Positions 33,630 to 43,395 of a stretch of 64,000 bases of DNA are shown here, piece by piece (positions within the stretch are counted from its first letter, which is position 1; each line of letters begins with the position of its first letter). The position numbers were made by a program, and so were the translations under genes. The stretch lies in the NCBI GenBank assembly GCA_964633815.1, contig CAZWHW010000005.1:1-64000 (forward strand), given 5' to 3'. Source of the stretch: CALKZN01 sp964633815. GTDB lineage: Bacteria; Pseudomonadota; Gammaproteobacteria; Arenicellales; Arenicellaceae. The notes beneath the pieces are model-generated. The model did no database searches. It worked only from the letters and a program-made list of their open reading frames with translations, and was not told where the DNA came from.

Positions 33630-35441
33630 TTAAACTTCAAGTAGTAGACGCGCAGGATCTTCCAAGCAGTCTTTAATTGTTACTAGGAATCGAACCGCTT
33701 CAGCCCCATCAATGATGCGATGATCATAAGTTAAGGCTAGATACATCATTGGACGAATAACTACCTCACCATCGACGGCAACCGGACGTTGTTCAATACG
33801 GTGCATGCCTAAAATTGCACTTTGTGGTGGGTTAACGATCGGCGTAGATAGCATAGAGCCAAATACACCACCATTTGTGATAGTAAACGTTCCACCTTCC
33901 ATTTCAGCAAGGCCGAGCTTGCCTTCTTTAGCACGTTGGCCGTAATCCGCAATTGTTTGCTCAACTTGAGCAAAACTCATTTGGTCAACGCTACGAAGGA
34001 CAGGCACAACTAAACCACGTGGGGAAGAGGCAGCAATACCAATGTCATGATAATCATGATAGACAATGTCGTTACCATCTATTGATGCGTTTACTGCAGG
34101 GAAGCGTTTTAGAGCTTCGACAGAAGCTTTAGCAAAAAATGACATGAAGCCTAAACGAGCATCATGTTTCTTTTCAAAGCTCTCTTTGTATTGTTTGCGC
34201 AAACTCATCACTGCAGTTAAGTCAACATCGTTGAATGTAGTCAACATTGCTTGAGTGTTTTGTGCGTCTTTCAAACGACGTGCAATTGTTGAACGAATAC
34301 GAGACATAGGCTCACGGCGTTCAGTACGTTCACCTGTTGGTGGTGCAGTTGGAGTTGATGAAGCAGCTGATTTGCTTGCAGCTGGCGCTGGGTTTGCAGC
34401 AGCGTTAGCAATATCTACTTTTGTTAAGCGACCGTCTTTGCCTGTGCCAACAATATTCGATGTATCTACACCTGTTTCAGCAATCATCTTGCGAACCGCT
34501 GGGCCTGACTTATCCGCCGCACCAGCAACAACATTGCCGCTAGTAGCTTGTGATGCTGTATCTGCTGTTGGAGCAGCATCAGGAGCTGCTGAACCTTCGG
34601 TGATAATTGCAATTAATTGTTGCGCTTCGACATTTTCACCAACTTCGACTTTGATTTCAGTGAGAACACCATTGACTGGGCTTGGGACTTCTAGAACAAC
34701 TTTTTCAGTTTCAATGTCTACCAAATTCTCATCAACAGCTATCTGATCACCAACTGTTTTATGCCAGCTAATCAAAGTGCCTTCAGCAACAGATTCAGGT
34801 AAGACAGGAACATTGACCTCAACAGTTGCACCATTTGCAGTTGCAGGGGCCGGATCAGGTGCTTGTGCTGGGCTTGCAGCAGGTGTAGAAGCTACAGCGC
34901 CTTCATTAATAAGAATGATTACTTGTTGCGCTTCAACAGTGTCACCTACTTCGACACGGATTTCACTAATGGTGCCTTCTACACTGGTTGGAACTTCTAA
35001 CACGACTTTCTCAGTTTCAATGTCAACTAAATTGTCATCAACTGAGACACTGTCACCAACACTAACATGAAGAGCTGCAACGATACCATCGGCAACCGAT
35101 TCAGGTAAGACGGGAACATTTATCTCTACGGTTGCACCATTTGCAGTCTCTAGTGCTGACTCCGCTGCTTGTGCTGGGCTTGCTGCTGGTGCAGAAGCTA
35201 CGGCACCTTCATTAATAAGAATAATTACTTGTTGCGCTTCAACAGTGTCACCTACTTCGACATGGATTTCACTAATGGTGCCTTCTACACTGGTTGGAAC
35301 TTCTAATACGACTTTCTCAGTTTCAATGTCAACTAAATTGTCATCAACTGAGACACTGTCACCAACACTAACATGAAGAGCTGCAACGATGCCATCGGCA
35401 ACTGATTCAGGGAGAACGGGGACTTTAATTTCTGTAGCCAT
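33630..35441 (-). CDS. sucB: Dihydrolipoyl succinyltransferase (E2o) with three lipoyl domains
   Basis: A 603-residue E2 subunit that transfers succinyl from lipoyl-lysine to CoA. Three lipoyl domains lead, with lipoyl-lysines K43, K145 and K247 spaced exactly 102 residues, linked by Ala/Pro-rich hinges. A peripheral-subunit-binding domain follows (about 312-348), a long Ala/Pro linker, then the catalytic domain with DHRIIDG (H574, D578). Domains 1 and 2 are nearly identical; domain 3 is diverged and is closest to what single-domain SucB proteins carry. Usual SucB has one lipoyl domain and about 400 residues, so this is E2p-like in layout but next to sucA, so I keep the E2o call. Confidence 0.92.
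   Translation of the reverse strand: MATEIKVPVLPESVADGIVAALHVSVGDSVSVDDNLVDIETEKVVLEVPTSVEGTISEIHVEVGDTVEAQQVIILINEGAVASAPAASPAQAAESALETANGATVEINVPVLPESVADGIVAALHVSVGDSVSVDDNLVDIETEKVVLEVPTSVEGTISEIRVEVGDTVEAQQVIILINEGAVASTPAASPAQAPDPAPATANGATVEVNVPVLPESVAEGTLISWHKTVGDQIAVDENLVDIETEKVVLEVPSPVNGVLTEIKVEVGENVEAQQLIAIITEGSAAPDAAPTADTASQATSGNVVAGAADKSGPAVRKMIAETGVDTSNIVGTGKDGRLTKVDIANAAANPAPAASKSAASSTPTAPPTGERTERREPMSRIRSTIARRLKDAQNTQAMLTTFNDVDLTAVMSLRKQYKESFEKKHDARLGFMSFFAKASVEALKRFPAVNASIDGNDIVYHDYHDIGIAASSPRGLVVPVLRSVDQMSFAQVEQTIADYGQRAKEGKLGLAEMEGGTFTITNGGVFGSMLSTPIVNPPQSAILGMHRIEQRPVAVDGEVVIRPMMYLALTYDHRIIDGAEAVRFLVTIKDCLEDPARLLLEV
34901..35105. repeat. Direct repeat in sucB, copy 2 (lipoyl domain 2)
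   Basis: 205 bp that match copy 1 (35207-35411) at a distance of 306 bp with five differences by eye (about 97.5%). Several differences are silent, so the DNA, not only the protein, is repeated. Confidence 0.9.
35207..35411. repeat. Direct repeat in sucB, copy 1 (lipoyl domain 1)
   Basis: 205-bp partner of copy 2 at 34901-35105. The third lipoyl domain, one more 306-bp unit along, is clearly more diverged at both DNA and protein level. Confidence 0.9.
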
Positions 35442-35486
35442 GATGTATTCCTAGCTTATTTTTATCTGTTGTTAAATTAATACTAT

Positions 35487-38258
35487 CTAAAGTATTTGAT
35501 ATGGGGTGTCTTCTTTTAATGGGGCAAAAGACGCAGCAACGAGTCCTTCTTGTTGAGCTACATGGACCTTCAAGTATCCTGCAGCTGGTGAAGCTGATGC
35601 TTTACGACCGGTGTAAGCAAGTGTTTGCTTGTCACTGATGGTTTGTTTTAACTGATGCTGAATTTGATACCAAGGACCTTGGTTTAATGGTTCTTCTTGA
35701 CACCAAATAATTTCTTTAAGATTTTTGTATTTTTTTAGCTCTTTGCTTAAATCAGTACGAGAGAACGGGTAAAGCTGTTCAATCCGCACGATGGCAGTAT
35801 CGTTTAATTTATTTTCACGACGATATTCTAGTAAATCGAAGTAGATTTTGCCTGAGCAAACCACAACACGTTTCACTTTAGTATTAGTGAGCTTATCAAT
35901 CTCGCCGATCACAGGTTGGAACTTGCCATCAGTGAGGTCTTCAAGGCTTGATACTGATAATTTATGACGCAATAAGCTTTTTGGTGTCATGACGATCAAT
36001 GGCTTACGGAATGGACGAATCATTTGACGACGAAGCATGTGAAACATTTGAGCTGGTGTAGTTGGAGCGCAAACTTGAATATTATAATTCGCACATAATT
36101 GCAGATAGCGTTCCAAGCGTGCAGAAGAGTGTTCTGGGCCTTGGCCTTCATAGCCATGTGGTAACAACATAGTTAGGCCGCATAAACGGCCCCATTTTGC
36201 TTCACCGCTTGAAATAAATTGGTCAATTACAACTTGTGCACCATTGGCGAAATCACCAAATTGTGCTTCCCAAATAACCAAACGTTCAGGATCAGCAGTT
36301 GCATAGCCATATTCATAGGCAAGCACAGCTTCTTCTGAAAGTACTGAGTTGATCACGCGGAATTTCGGTTGATCTTTTTTCAAGTTTTGTAAAGGAATAT
36401 AACCTTCACGTTTTTTGGTATTGTACAAGACAGCGTGGCGGTGGAAGAAAGTGCCTCGCTCAGAGTCTTGGCCAGAAATACGAATGCTGTGGCCTTGATC
36501 TAAAAGACTTGCATATGCCAATGACTCAGCCATGCCCCAATCTAATGCTTGATCACCAGTTAGCATCTTTTCGCGACTTTTAAGTACGGCTTTAATGCGA
36601 GCATGTGGCTCGAAACCATCAGGTAGTTCAACCAGTTTTTTGCCTAGTGTGCTAAGTGTGCGTTTTCCAATAGATGTATTTGTATTGTCATCCCATTTTG
36701 TGCCGATATAACGATTCCAATCAACCATGTGATCGCCTTGATGATCTTCAATGAAATCTTCTGCTACCACATCGCCTGCTTCTAATGAGGAGCGATAATT
36801 AGCAATATAAGATTTTTCATTTGCTTCTGTGATTGTTCCTTCATCAATTAAACTTTGCGCATAAATACGCCGCGTAGTGTCTTGCGCTCGAATATTTCTA
36901 TACATCACTGGTTGCGTTACTGCTGGCTCATCAGCTTCATTGTGGCCGTGACGGCGGTAACAAACTAAATCAATGACAACATCTTTTTTGAATTTGTTGC
37001 GGTAATCAAGAGCGATTTGAGTCGCGAAAACTACTGCTTCAGGATCATCGCCATTGACGTGAAAGATTGGCGCATTAATCATTTTCGCAACATCAGTACA
37101 ATAAGCTGTTGAACGAGACTCTAAAGCTACTGACGTGGTAAAGCCAATTTGATTGTTGACTACAATATGAACTGTGCCGCCAACTTTGTAGCCCTTGCAA
37201 GCCGCCATGTTGAATGTTTCCATAACAACACCTTGACCCGCAAATGCTGCATCACCGTGAATGGAGATAGGTAAAACAGTGTCACCATCATCATCCTTGC
37301 GGCGCATTTGACGCGCTTTTACAGAACCGTTGACTACTGGACTAACAATTTCAAGGTGGGATGGATTAAATGCAAGAGATAAATGCGTAGGGCCACCTGA
37401 TGTGTTGATGTCTGATGAGAAGCCCATATGATATTTCACATCTCCATCTGAAAATTGGCTTGTATCAAAGTTTCCTTCAAATTCTGAAAATAATGCGCTT
37501 GGTTTTTTGCCTAAGATATTGATCAGAACATTCAAACGACCGCGGTGAGCCATGCCAATAACAATTTCTTTAACTCCTTCGCTACCAGAGCGTTGCACTA
37601 ATTCGTGGATCATTGGAATTAATGATTCGCCACCTTCAAGTGAAAAGCGTTTTTGACCAACATATTTAGTATGTAGATACTTTTCAATGCCTTCAGCAGC
37701 AGTGACTTTTTTTAATAAATCAATCTTCTTTTCTTTATCGAATTGAGCTCCTTTTTTGTAAGACTCAATGCGTGGCACAAACCATTCAATTTCTTCAGTA
37801 TTAGTAATATGGCGAAATTCAACACCAATTGAACCACAATAAACTAATTTTAGTGTTTTGATAATGTCACGAAGTGTTTGATGCTCGCCACCTATTAATG
37901 TGCCTGCATTAAATGTGTTATCAAGATCAGCTTCTCCAAGCCCAAAATAGTTTAATTCTAGCTCTGGTGCAGCCTCACGTTCCATTTGGTTAATAGGATC
38001 AAACTGGGCAATTTTGTGGCCATAAGAGCGATAAGAATTAATCAAGCGTGAAACTGCTGCTTGCTTGCCATCTTCGTTTGCTTCGACGCCTGTTGAAATG
38101 GTTGCATATTTATTAGAATAAAGTTCTAAGTATTGAAAATGACTTTTTAAATCAGAATCAATTGATTCAGGGTCTTGTTTGTATTGAGTGTACAGTTCAT
38201 CGAGATAGTCTGCATTGCTGCCACTTAGGAAGGAGTCAAAATTTGTTGGTTTGTTCAT
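35487..38258 (-). CDS. sucA: 2-oxoglutarate dehydrogenase E1 component
   Basis: A 923-residue thiamine-diphosphate enzyme that decarboxylates 2-oxoglutarate and loads succinyl onto SucB. Seen: the N-terminal E2-binding helix region, FNPSHLEIVSPVVNGSVKAR, the HGDAAFAGQG cofactor segment, CYRRHGHNEADEP, and MLLPHGYEGQGPEHSSARLE. E. coli SucA is 933 residues. It is the first gene of sucA-sucB-lpdA; sdhCDAB is not upstream and sucCD is not downstream. Confidence 0.96.
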   Translation of the reverse strand: MNKPTNFDSFLSGSNADYLDELYTQYKQDPESIDSDLKSHFQYLELYSNKYATISTGVEANEDGKQAAVSRLINSYRSYGHKIAQFDPINQMEREAAPELELNYFGLGEADLDNTFNAGTLIGGEHQTLRDIIKTLKLVYCGSIGVEFRHITNTEEIEWFVPRIESYKKGAQFDKEKKIDLLKKVTAAEGIEKYLHTKYVGQKRFSLEGGESLIPMIHELVQRSGSEGVKEIVIGMAHRGRLNVLINILGKKPSALFSEFEGNFDTSQFSDGDVKYHMGFSSDINTSGGPTHLSLAFNPSHLEIVSPVVNGSVKARQMRRKDDDGDTVLPISIHGDAAFAGQGVVMETFNMAACKGYKVGGTVHIVVNNQIGFTTSVALESRSTAYCTDVAKMINAPIFHVNGDDPEAVVFATQIALDYRNKFKKDVVIDLVCYRRHGHNEADEPAVTQPVMYRNIRAQDTTRRIYAQSLIDEGTITEANEKSYIANYRSSLEAGDVVAEDFIEDHQGDHMVDWNRYIGTKWDDNTNTSIGKRTLSTLGKKLVELPDGFEPHARIKAVLKSREKMLTGDQALDWGMAESLAYASLLDQGHSIRISGQDSERGTFFHRHAVLYNTKKREGYIPLQNLKKDQPKFRVINSVLSEEAVLAYEYGYATADPERLVIWEAQFGDFANGAQVVIDQFISSGEAKWGRLCGLTMLLPHGYEGQGPEHSSARLERYLQLCANYNIQVCAPTTPAQMFHMLRRQMIRPFRKPLIVMTPKSLLRHKLSVSSLEDLTDGKFQPVIGEIDKLTNTKVKRVVVCSGKIYFDLLEYRRENKLNDTAIVRIEQLYPFSRTDLSKELKKYKNLKEIIWCQEEPLNQGPWYQIQHQLKQTISDKQTLAYTGRKASASPAAGYLKVHVAQQEGLVAASFAPLKEDTPYQIL

Positions 38259-38439
38259 AGCGTTTTTCTTTGTGTGTGACTGTTGCTATTTGGGTGTTAA
38301 AAGTCGACCACCCTGATAGCCAGTTATTATAATAATAATGCATATGAAAAAAATTGCATAATAAATTAAGAATTTTCAACTGCTAGTATTATAGACATCC
38401 TAACAGTGGTGTAAAACATTTTATCTTGGAAAGCATGAA

Positions 38440-38469
38440 AAAAGGGTTTATCTTGCGATAAACCCTTTT
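38440..38469. terminator. Terminator of gltA
   Basis: Perfect 13-bp stem AAAAGGGTTTATC / GATAAACCCTTTT with a TTGC loop. On the minus strand it is followed by a T run; it is 37 bp past the gltA stop codon and separates gltA from sucA. Confidence 0.9.
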
Positions 38470-38505
38470 AAAGTTTGCTAAATTGTTAATTATTTAACAT
38501 TTAAC

Positions 38506-39789
38506 TTATCTTTTGCTAATGGCTGTCACATCACGGACATCGTAGCCTGTATAAACTTGGCGAGGTCTTGCAATGCGGAATTCGTCATCTTCCATTAGCT
38601 CCATCCATTGGCTTAACCAACCTACTGTTCTTGGAATAGCAAATAAAACAGTGAATTTATCTATTGGGAAACCCATCGCTTCATATATAAGCCCAGAGTA
38701 AAAATCTACATTTGGATACAAGTTACGTTTAACAAAGTAGTCATCTTCCAAAGCGATACGCTCAAGTTCTAAAGCAACATCAATTAATGGATTTTTACCA
38801 GTGACTTCAAACACGTCATAAGCAACTTGCTTGACAATAGCAGCTCTTGGGTCATAGCTCTTATAGACACGATGACCAAAACCCATTAGGCGTCTTTCAC
38901 CATTTTTACAGCTATCAACATATTCCTTAACCTTATCTTTTGTGCCAATCTCACGGAGCATTGTCAAGACTGCTTCGTTGGCGCCACCGTGAGAAGGTCC
39001 GTAAAGTGCAGCTGCAGCTCCAGCAATAGCTACATAAGGATCAGCTTTTGAGCTAGTAATGTTGCGCATGGCGCTAGTTGAACAGTTTTGCTCGTGGTCA
39101 GCATGCAGTATGAACAGAATGTCCAATGCACGTTCTAGAACTGGATCAGTTTGGTAGCGCGGTTCAACCATGCGATACATCATGTTCAAAAAATTAGCCG
39201 TATAGCTCAAATCATTGTCAGGGTAGATATATGGAAGGCCACGACTATTTCTGTATGCGTAAGAAGCAATAGTAGGAACTTTACCAATGATTCGTTTGCA
39301 TTGGAGGACGCGGTTGTCGTAATCATCCACGTTTTTTGAGTCTGGATAAAACGTAGACAATGCCGCCATCATGGAAATAAACACGCCCATTGGATGTGCA
39401 TCATAATTAAAACCTGTCATCATCCTTTTGGTTTTTTCATGCAGCATGGTATGGCGAGTGATTTCTGCTTCCCATTCAGTATTCTGCTCTTTGTTTGGTA
39501 GTTCTCCAAACATCAGCAAATAAGCAACTTCAACGAAAGTGCATTTGTCCGCCAATTGCTCGATAGGGTAGCCACGGTACCGAAGTATTCCTTTTGATCC
39601 ATGCAGATCAGTAACGGTACTGCTGCAAGATGCTGTATTAGTGAAGCCAGGATCGTAAGACATCATGCCAAAATCATCATCATCGACTTTGATTTGGCGT
39701 AAATCAATTGCTTTGATATTGTCGCCGACAATATCAATCTCGTAATCTTTTCCAGTGCGGTTGTCTTTGATGGAAAGCGTATCAGCCAT
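38506..39789 (-). CDS. gltA: Citrate synthase (type II)
   Basis: A 427-residue citrate synthase joining acetyl-CoA and oxaloacetate. Motifs: LHADHEQNCSTS (oxaloacetate His region), GPSHGGANEAV (catalytic His), GFGHRVYKSYDPRA and YPNVDFYSG (catalytic Asp). Length equals that of E. coli GltA (427), the hexameric NADH-sensitive type. It has its own terminator and is followed by sucA on the same strand. Confidence 0.96.
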   Translation of the reverse strand: MADTLSIKDNRTGKDYEIDIVGDNIKAIDLRQIKVDDDDFGMMSYDPGFTNTASCSSTVTDLHGSKGILRYRGYPIEQLADKCTFVEVAYLLMFGELPNKEQNTEWEAEITRHTMLHEKTKRMMTGFNYDAHPMGVFISMMAALSTFYPDSKNVDDYDNRVLQCKRIIGKVPTIASYAYRNSRGLPYIYPDNDLSYTANFLNMMYRMVEPRYQTDPVLERALDILFILHADHEQNCSTSAMRNITSSKADPYVAIAGAAAALYGPSHGGANEAVLTMLREIGTKDKVKEYVDSCKNGERRLMGFGHRVYKSYDPRAAIVKQVAYDVFEVTGKNPLIDVALELERIALEDDYFVKRNLYPNVDFYSGLIYEAMGFPIDKFTVLFAIPRTVGWLSQWMELMEDDEFRIARPRQVYTGYDVRDVTAISKR

Positions 39790-40064
39790 ATTCTAACCTC
39801 TTAATTTGTTTTTTGAATGATTGGCCTTTTCAGGTTCAATACTTCGTTATATTTAGATCTGTTGGGAAATGGAGCGTTTTTTTTAGAGAAACTGAATTAC
39901 ATAATGAACTTTAGTTTGCTCTAGTAAAACACCCATTTCACAATAGCACCTATATAAATGCCAAAATCGAGCTGGAACATTCTACTAAAATTATCACCAA
40001 ATTTTAAGCTTTATTTGTTTGTGTCTGTTTTGGTGTCGATAAAATGATGTTTGTAATGAAAATT

Positions 40065-40535
40065 TTACTGTACACCAGAGTGTCCGAAACCGCCTTCACC
40101 ACGGGTACTTTCGGCAAATTCAGACACAATTTCAAAATGACACTGAATCACAGGGACAATAACCATTTGCGCGATTCTATCACCAATATTGACAATAAAT
40201 TCGGTGTCACCACGGTTCCAAAGTGAAACCATTAGAGGGCCTTGGTAATCCGCATCAATCAAACCGACTAGATTGCCCAAGACAATGCCATGCTTGTGGC
40301 CTAAACCAGAGCGTGGCAATAACATTGCTGCAAGCTTTGGGTCTTCAAGGTAGACGGAAATTCCAGTTGGGATTAATACAGTCTCACCGGGTTTAATTAC
40401 TTGATTGGTCTCTAGACATGCTCTTAAGTCTAGGCCAGCAGAACCCTCAGTTGCATACTCTGGCAGTGCTATTTCATTGCCAATTCGTGGATCGAGTAGT
40501 TTGACTTGGACTGATTGCTTGTTTTGTTGTGCCAT
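40065..40535 (-). CDS. dut: dUTP diphosphatase
   Basis: A 156-residue trimeric dUTPase that keeps uracil out of DNA and provides dUMP for thymidylate. Five family motifs can be followed: EGSAGLDLRA (I), LPRSGLGHKHGI (II), GLIDADYQGPL (III, with the catalytic Asp), GDRIAQMVI (IV) and the C-terminal RGEGGFGHSG (V). It is 58 bp downstream of coaBC on the same strand, the usual enterobacterial order. Confidence 0.96.
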   Translation of the reverse strand: MAQQNKQSVQVKLLDPRIGNEIALPEYATEGSAGLDLRACLETNQVIKPGETVLIPTGISVYLEDPKLAAMLLPRSGLGHKHGIVLGNLVGLIDADYQGPLMVSLWNRGDTEFIVNIGDRIAQMVIVPVIQCHFEIVSEFAESTRGEGGFGHSGVQ

Positions 40536-40593
40536 GTTTTGAATAGTTTTTTTATTATTGGAAGAAATTATATGCTGCTTGAGTCACTAGTGT

Positions 40594-41793
40594 TTAAGCA
40601 ATATTGATACTAATGTGTTCGATTAATTTTCGAGCAATTTGTGTTTTACTGGCTTGTTCGAGCTCTACTATTGATTCTTTACTGATCAGGGTGATAGCAT
40701 TTTCATTGGAGCCAAAACCTGTTTCATCTCCACCGACATGATTGGCAGCGATCATGTCGAGTTTTTTACGCTCTAACTTGCTGCGGGCATAATCAATGAC
40801 ATTATTTGTTTCGGCAGCAAAACCAACAGTGAATGGTTTGTTTTTTAGAGCCGCAACACCAGCGAGAATGTCAGGGTTCTTGATGAGATGAATAGTCATT
40901 TCATCATCGTTTTTTGTTTTTTTGATTTTGCAATCGGAAACGTCAACAGGACGATAATCTGCAACAGCAGCAACACCAATAAAAATATCTTGATCGGCGA
41001 TATTATCCATCACCGCAGTTTGCATATCTAAGGCAGAAATCACATCGATGCAATTAACATGGTCAGGCACTGCTATATGAGTGGGTCCTGAAATAAGCGT
41101 GACTTTAGCACCTGCTTCAATGGCAGCTTCAGCTATAGCATAGCCCATTTTACCTGAACTGTGATTGGTGATTCCTCTCACTGGGTCTAGTGCTTCCCAC
41201 GTAGGGCCTGCGGTTAACATTAGTTTTTTGCCCGCTAAGGAACCTGTTTCAAATAGACGCGCAGTCAATTGCGCAATTTCAGTAGGTTCAAGCATGCGTC
41301 CAAGGCCCACTTCACCACATGCTTGATCTCCTGATCCTGGCCCAAAGATTGGTAGTCCTGAGTTTTTCAAAACGTTTATATTGGTCTGTGTTGCTTCATT
41401 GGCCCACATTTGTTGGTTCATGGCAGGTGCAATGGCAATTTTTGCTTCAGTGGCAACACATATTGTAGTGAGTAATTCATCAGCCTCACCATTTCTAAGT
41501 CGAGCAATGAAGTTTGCAGTGGCTGGTGCTATTAGTACTGCGTCAGCCCATCTAGCTAAATCGATATGCCCCATACCCGATTCAGATTCAGCATCCATTT
41601 TGTAGTTATGAACAGAATGACCGCTGACAGCTTGCAAGGCAATTTCAGAAACAAAATCTCCTGCATTTTTGCTTAAAACGACTTGTACATTCGCGCCAAG
41701 ATCACGCAATCGTCTGACAAGGTCTGGAGTTTTGTAGGCTGCGATGCCGCCAGTGACACCAAGAAGTATATTTTTATTGACTAGACTTAACAT
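40594..41793 (-). CDS. coaBC: Bifunctional phosphopantothenoylcysteine decarboxylase / synthetase
   Basis: A 399-residue enzyme for two steps of CoA synthesis. The N-terminal CoaC flavoprotein domain shows GVTGGIAAYK, catalytic His in GHIDLARWAD, PAMNQQMW and Cys in DQACGEVGLGRM. The C-terminal CoaB domain starts near residue 190 with LMLTAGPTWEALDPVRG and includes the KIKKTK substrate-binding segment. Start chosen at ATG 41793 (MLSLVNKNILLG), which aligns with E. coli CoaBC; an in-frame TTG 27 bp upstream would add nine residues. Divergent from radC. Confidence 0.95.
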   Translation of the reverse strand: MLSLVNKNILLGVTGGIAAYKTPDLVRRLRDLGANVQVVLSKNAGDFVSEIALQAVSGHSVHNYKMDAESESGMGHIDLARWADAVLIAPATANFIARLRNGEADELLTTICVATEAKIAIAPAMNQQMWANEATQTNINVLKNSGLPIFGPGSGDQACGEVGLGRMLEPTEIAQLTARLFETGSLAGKKLMLTAGPTWEALDPVRGITNHSSGKMGYAIAEAAIEAGAKVTLISGPTHIAVPDHVNCIDVISALDMQTAVMDNIADQDIFIGVAAVADYRPVDVSDCKIKKTKNDDEMTIHLIKNPDILAGVAALKNKPFTVGFAAETNNVIDYARSKLERKKLDMIAANHVGGDETGFGSNENAITLISKESIVELEQASKTQIARKLIEHISINIA

Positions 41794-41915
41794 AGAGATG
41801 GAGTGTACAGTGACTGTCAAGCACAGCCAATATGGATTTGGTTATTCGTTTAAATTAATTTTGTTGTTATTTTAAAGCAGTTTTTTTGCAGGTAAATGTT
41901 TCAAGGAGTGAAATA

Positions 41916-42623
41916 ATGTCTAAACAAGTCGAGTTCAAAGTAAAAAGTTCAAGTGTAAAAAACTGGCCTCAATCTGAGAGACCGCGTGAACGTCTTATTC
42001 ATTGCGGTGCGGATGTATTATCAGATGCGGAGCTGTTAGCGATTTTATTGCGCACGGGAGTGCAAGGGTGTTCAGTTGTGAATCTGGCAAGGCGAGTATT
42101 GTCTGAGACTGGAGGGATTCGGCAGTTATTGTTGCTTTCTGTGAACGAGTTTAAGCAATTGCATGGGATGGGAGAGGCTAAGTATGCGCAATTGCAAGCA
42201 GCCTCTGAAATTGGTAAGCGCGTTTTGCAACAATCTTTACAAAAAGAAGTGCAGTTCGCGGGTTCAGAGCAAACTAAGGATTATTTGCGAATGCAGTTGC
42301 GAGATAAGCCTTATGAGGTTTTTGCAGTATTGTTTTTAGATTCAAGACATAGTTTATTGGGTTATAAAGAATTGTTTCGCGGGACTATTAATGGTGCTAG
42401 CGTTGCTATCAGAGAGGTTGTTAAAGAGGCGTTAGATATTAATGCAGCGAGCTTGATTGTGGCGCATAATCATCCATCAGGTGTGGCTGAGCCATCAAAT
42501 GCTGATAAGCAGCTTACTTTAAGGCTAGTCGAAGCCTTGAATTTGGTAGATATTAAGCTACTTGATCATATCGTTGTGGGTGATCAAGAATGTGTTTCAT
42601 TTGCTGAATGCGCTTTGCTGTAA
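41916..42623 (+). CDS. radC: RadC/JAB-domain DNA repair-associated protein
   Basis: A 235-residue RadC. An N-terminal helix-hairpin-helix-like region (SDAELLAILLRTG) precedes an MPN/JAB metalloprotease-like domain with AHNHPSG and a downstream Asp. The precise role in repair or recombination is still disputed for the family. Start decided by AGGAG at 41904-41908, seven bases before the ATG; a TTG 30 bp upstream is less likely. It precedes rpmB-rpmG as in E. coli, with 199 bp between. Confidence 0.92.
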   Translation: MSKQVEFKVKSSSVKNWPQSERPRERLIHCGADVLSDAELLAILLRTGVQGCSVVNLARRVLSETGGIRQLLLLSVNEFKQLHGMGEAKYAQLQAASEIGKRVLQQSLQKEVQFAGSEQTKDYLRMQLRDKPYEVFAVLFLDSRHSLLGYKELFRGTINGASVAIREVVKEALDINAASLIVAHNHPSGVAEPSNADKQLTLRLVEALNLVDIKLLDHIVVGDQECVSFAECALL

Positions 42624-42822
42624 GACTTTGGGTTAAATTTTGCTATTTTTTTAAAAAAAACAACAAAAAACTAGGATTTTTCAATTCAATTTGATATAAA
42701 TGCGCACCCGTCGCTATTTGAGTGAATTTGCGGCACATTTTGAAAAAATTTTTAAAAGCACACTGTTATTAAATTAAATATACGCGTGCTAAAACGCTTA
42801 GATATCTAAGAAGGTTATTATA

Positions 42823-43059
42823 ATGGCAAGAGAATGTCAGGTTACTGGTAAACGTACTACTTTTGGTAACAATGTTTCGCATGCGAAAAATCGCACGCGT
42901 AGAACGTTTGTGCCTAATTTGCATTATCGTAAATTTTGGGTAGAAAGTGAAAGCCGTTGGGTTAAATTGCGTGTGTCGACAAAAGGTGTACGTATCATTG
43001 ATAAAAAAGGCATTGATACTGTATTGGCTGATCTACGTTCGCGTGGTGAAAAAGTTTAG
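42823..43059 (+). CDS. rpmB: 50S ribosomal protein L28
   Basis: A 78-residue ribosomal protein L28, same length as E. coli. Motifs CQVTGKRTTFGNNVSHA and RRTFVPNLHYRKFWVES are diagnostic. Cotranscribed with rpmG, 34 bp downstream. Confidence 0.98.
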   Translation: MARECQVTGKRTTFGNNVSHAKNRTRRTFVPNLHYRKFWVESESRWVKLRVSTKGVRIIDKKGIDTVLADLRSRGEKV

Positions 43060-43093
43060 TCAATGACTATTTGGATGATTTGAGGATTGCATT

Positions 43094-43249
43094 ATGAGAG
43101 ATAAAATTAAGCTTGTTTCAACAGCGGGTACAGGTCACTACTACACGACAACAAAGAATAAACGTACAATGACTGAAAAAATGGTCATTAAAAAATATGA
43201 TCCAAAAGTGCGTAAGCATGTTGAATATAAAGAGTCTAAAATCAAATAA
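43094..43249 (+). CDS. rpmG: 50S ribosomal protein L33
   Basis: A 51-residue L33 (starts MRDKIKLVSTAGTGHYYTTT, ends ESKIK). It is the zinc-free type: no CxxC pairs. Follows rpmB after 34 bp and ends at a terminator at 43269. Confidence 0.97.
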   Translation: MRDKIKLVSTAGTGHYYTTTKNKRTMTEKMVIKKYDPKVRKHVEYKESKIK

Positions 43250-43268
43250 TTGATTTTATTTCTCCAAT

Positions 43269-43305
43269 AAAAACCAGCTGCTAATTTTTTAGGGCTGGTT
43301 TTTTT
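43269..43305 (+). terminator. Rho-independent terminator of rpmB-rpmG
   Basis: AACCAGC / GCTGGTT stem with about 15 bases of loop and an uninterrupted run of T. It begins 20 bp past the rpmG stop. Confidence 0.8.
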
Positions 43306-43395
43306 GTGTCTATTGAATTTATCGCTATTATAAAGGTACTTGTTCTGTCATATTTTTTCCTGTAGCTTTAACATAACTTGGCAATGGTTGTGTTT

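Noticed and set aside
34255..34746. 163-codon plus-strand open frame opposite sucB
   Set aside because: Antisense shadow of the Ala/Pro/Thr-rich linker and lipoyl repeats; composition is explained by the minus-strand gene.
33630..35441. Pyruvate dehydrogenase E2 (aceF) because of the multiple lipoyl domains
   Set aside because: It is between sucA and lpdA and the lipoyl domains begin with PESVADG-type sequences of E2o; so sucB is preferred.
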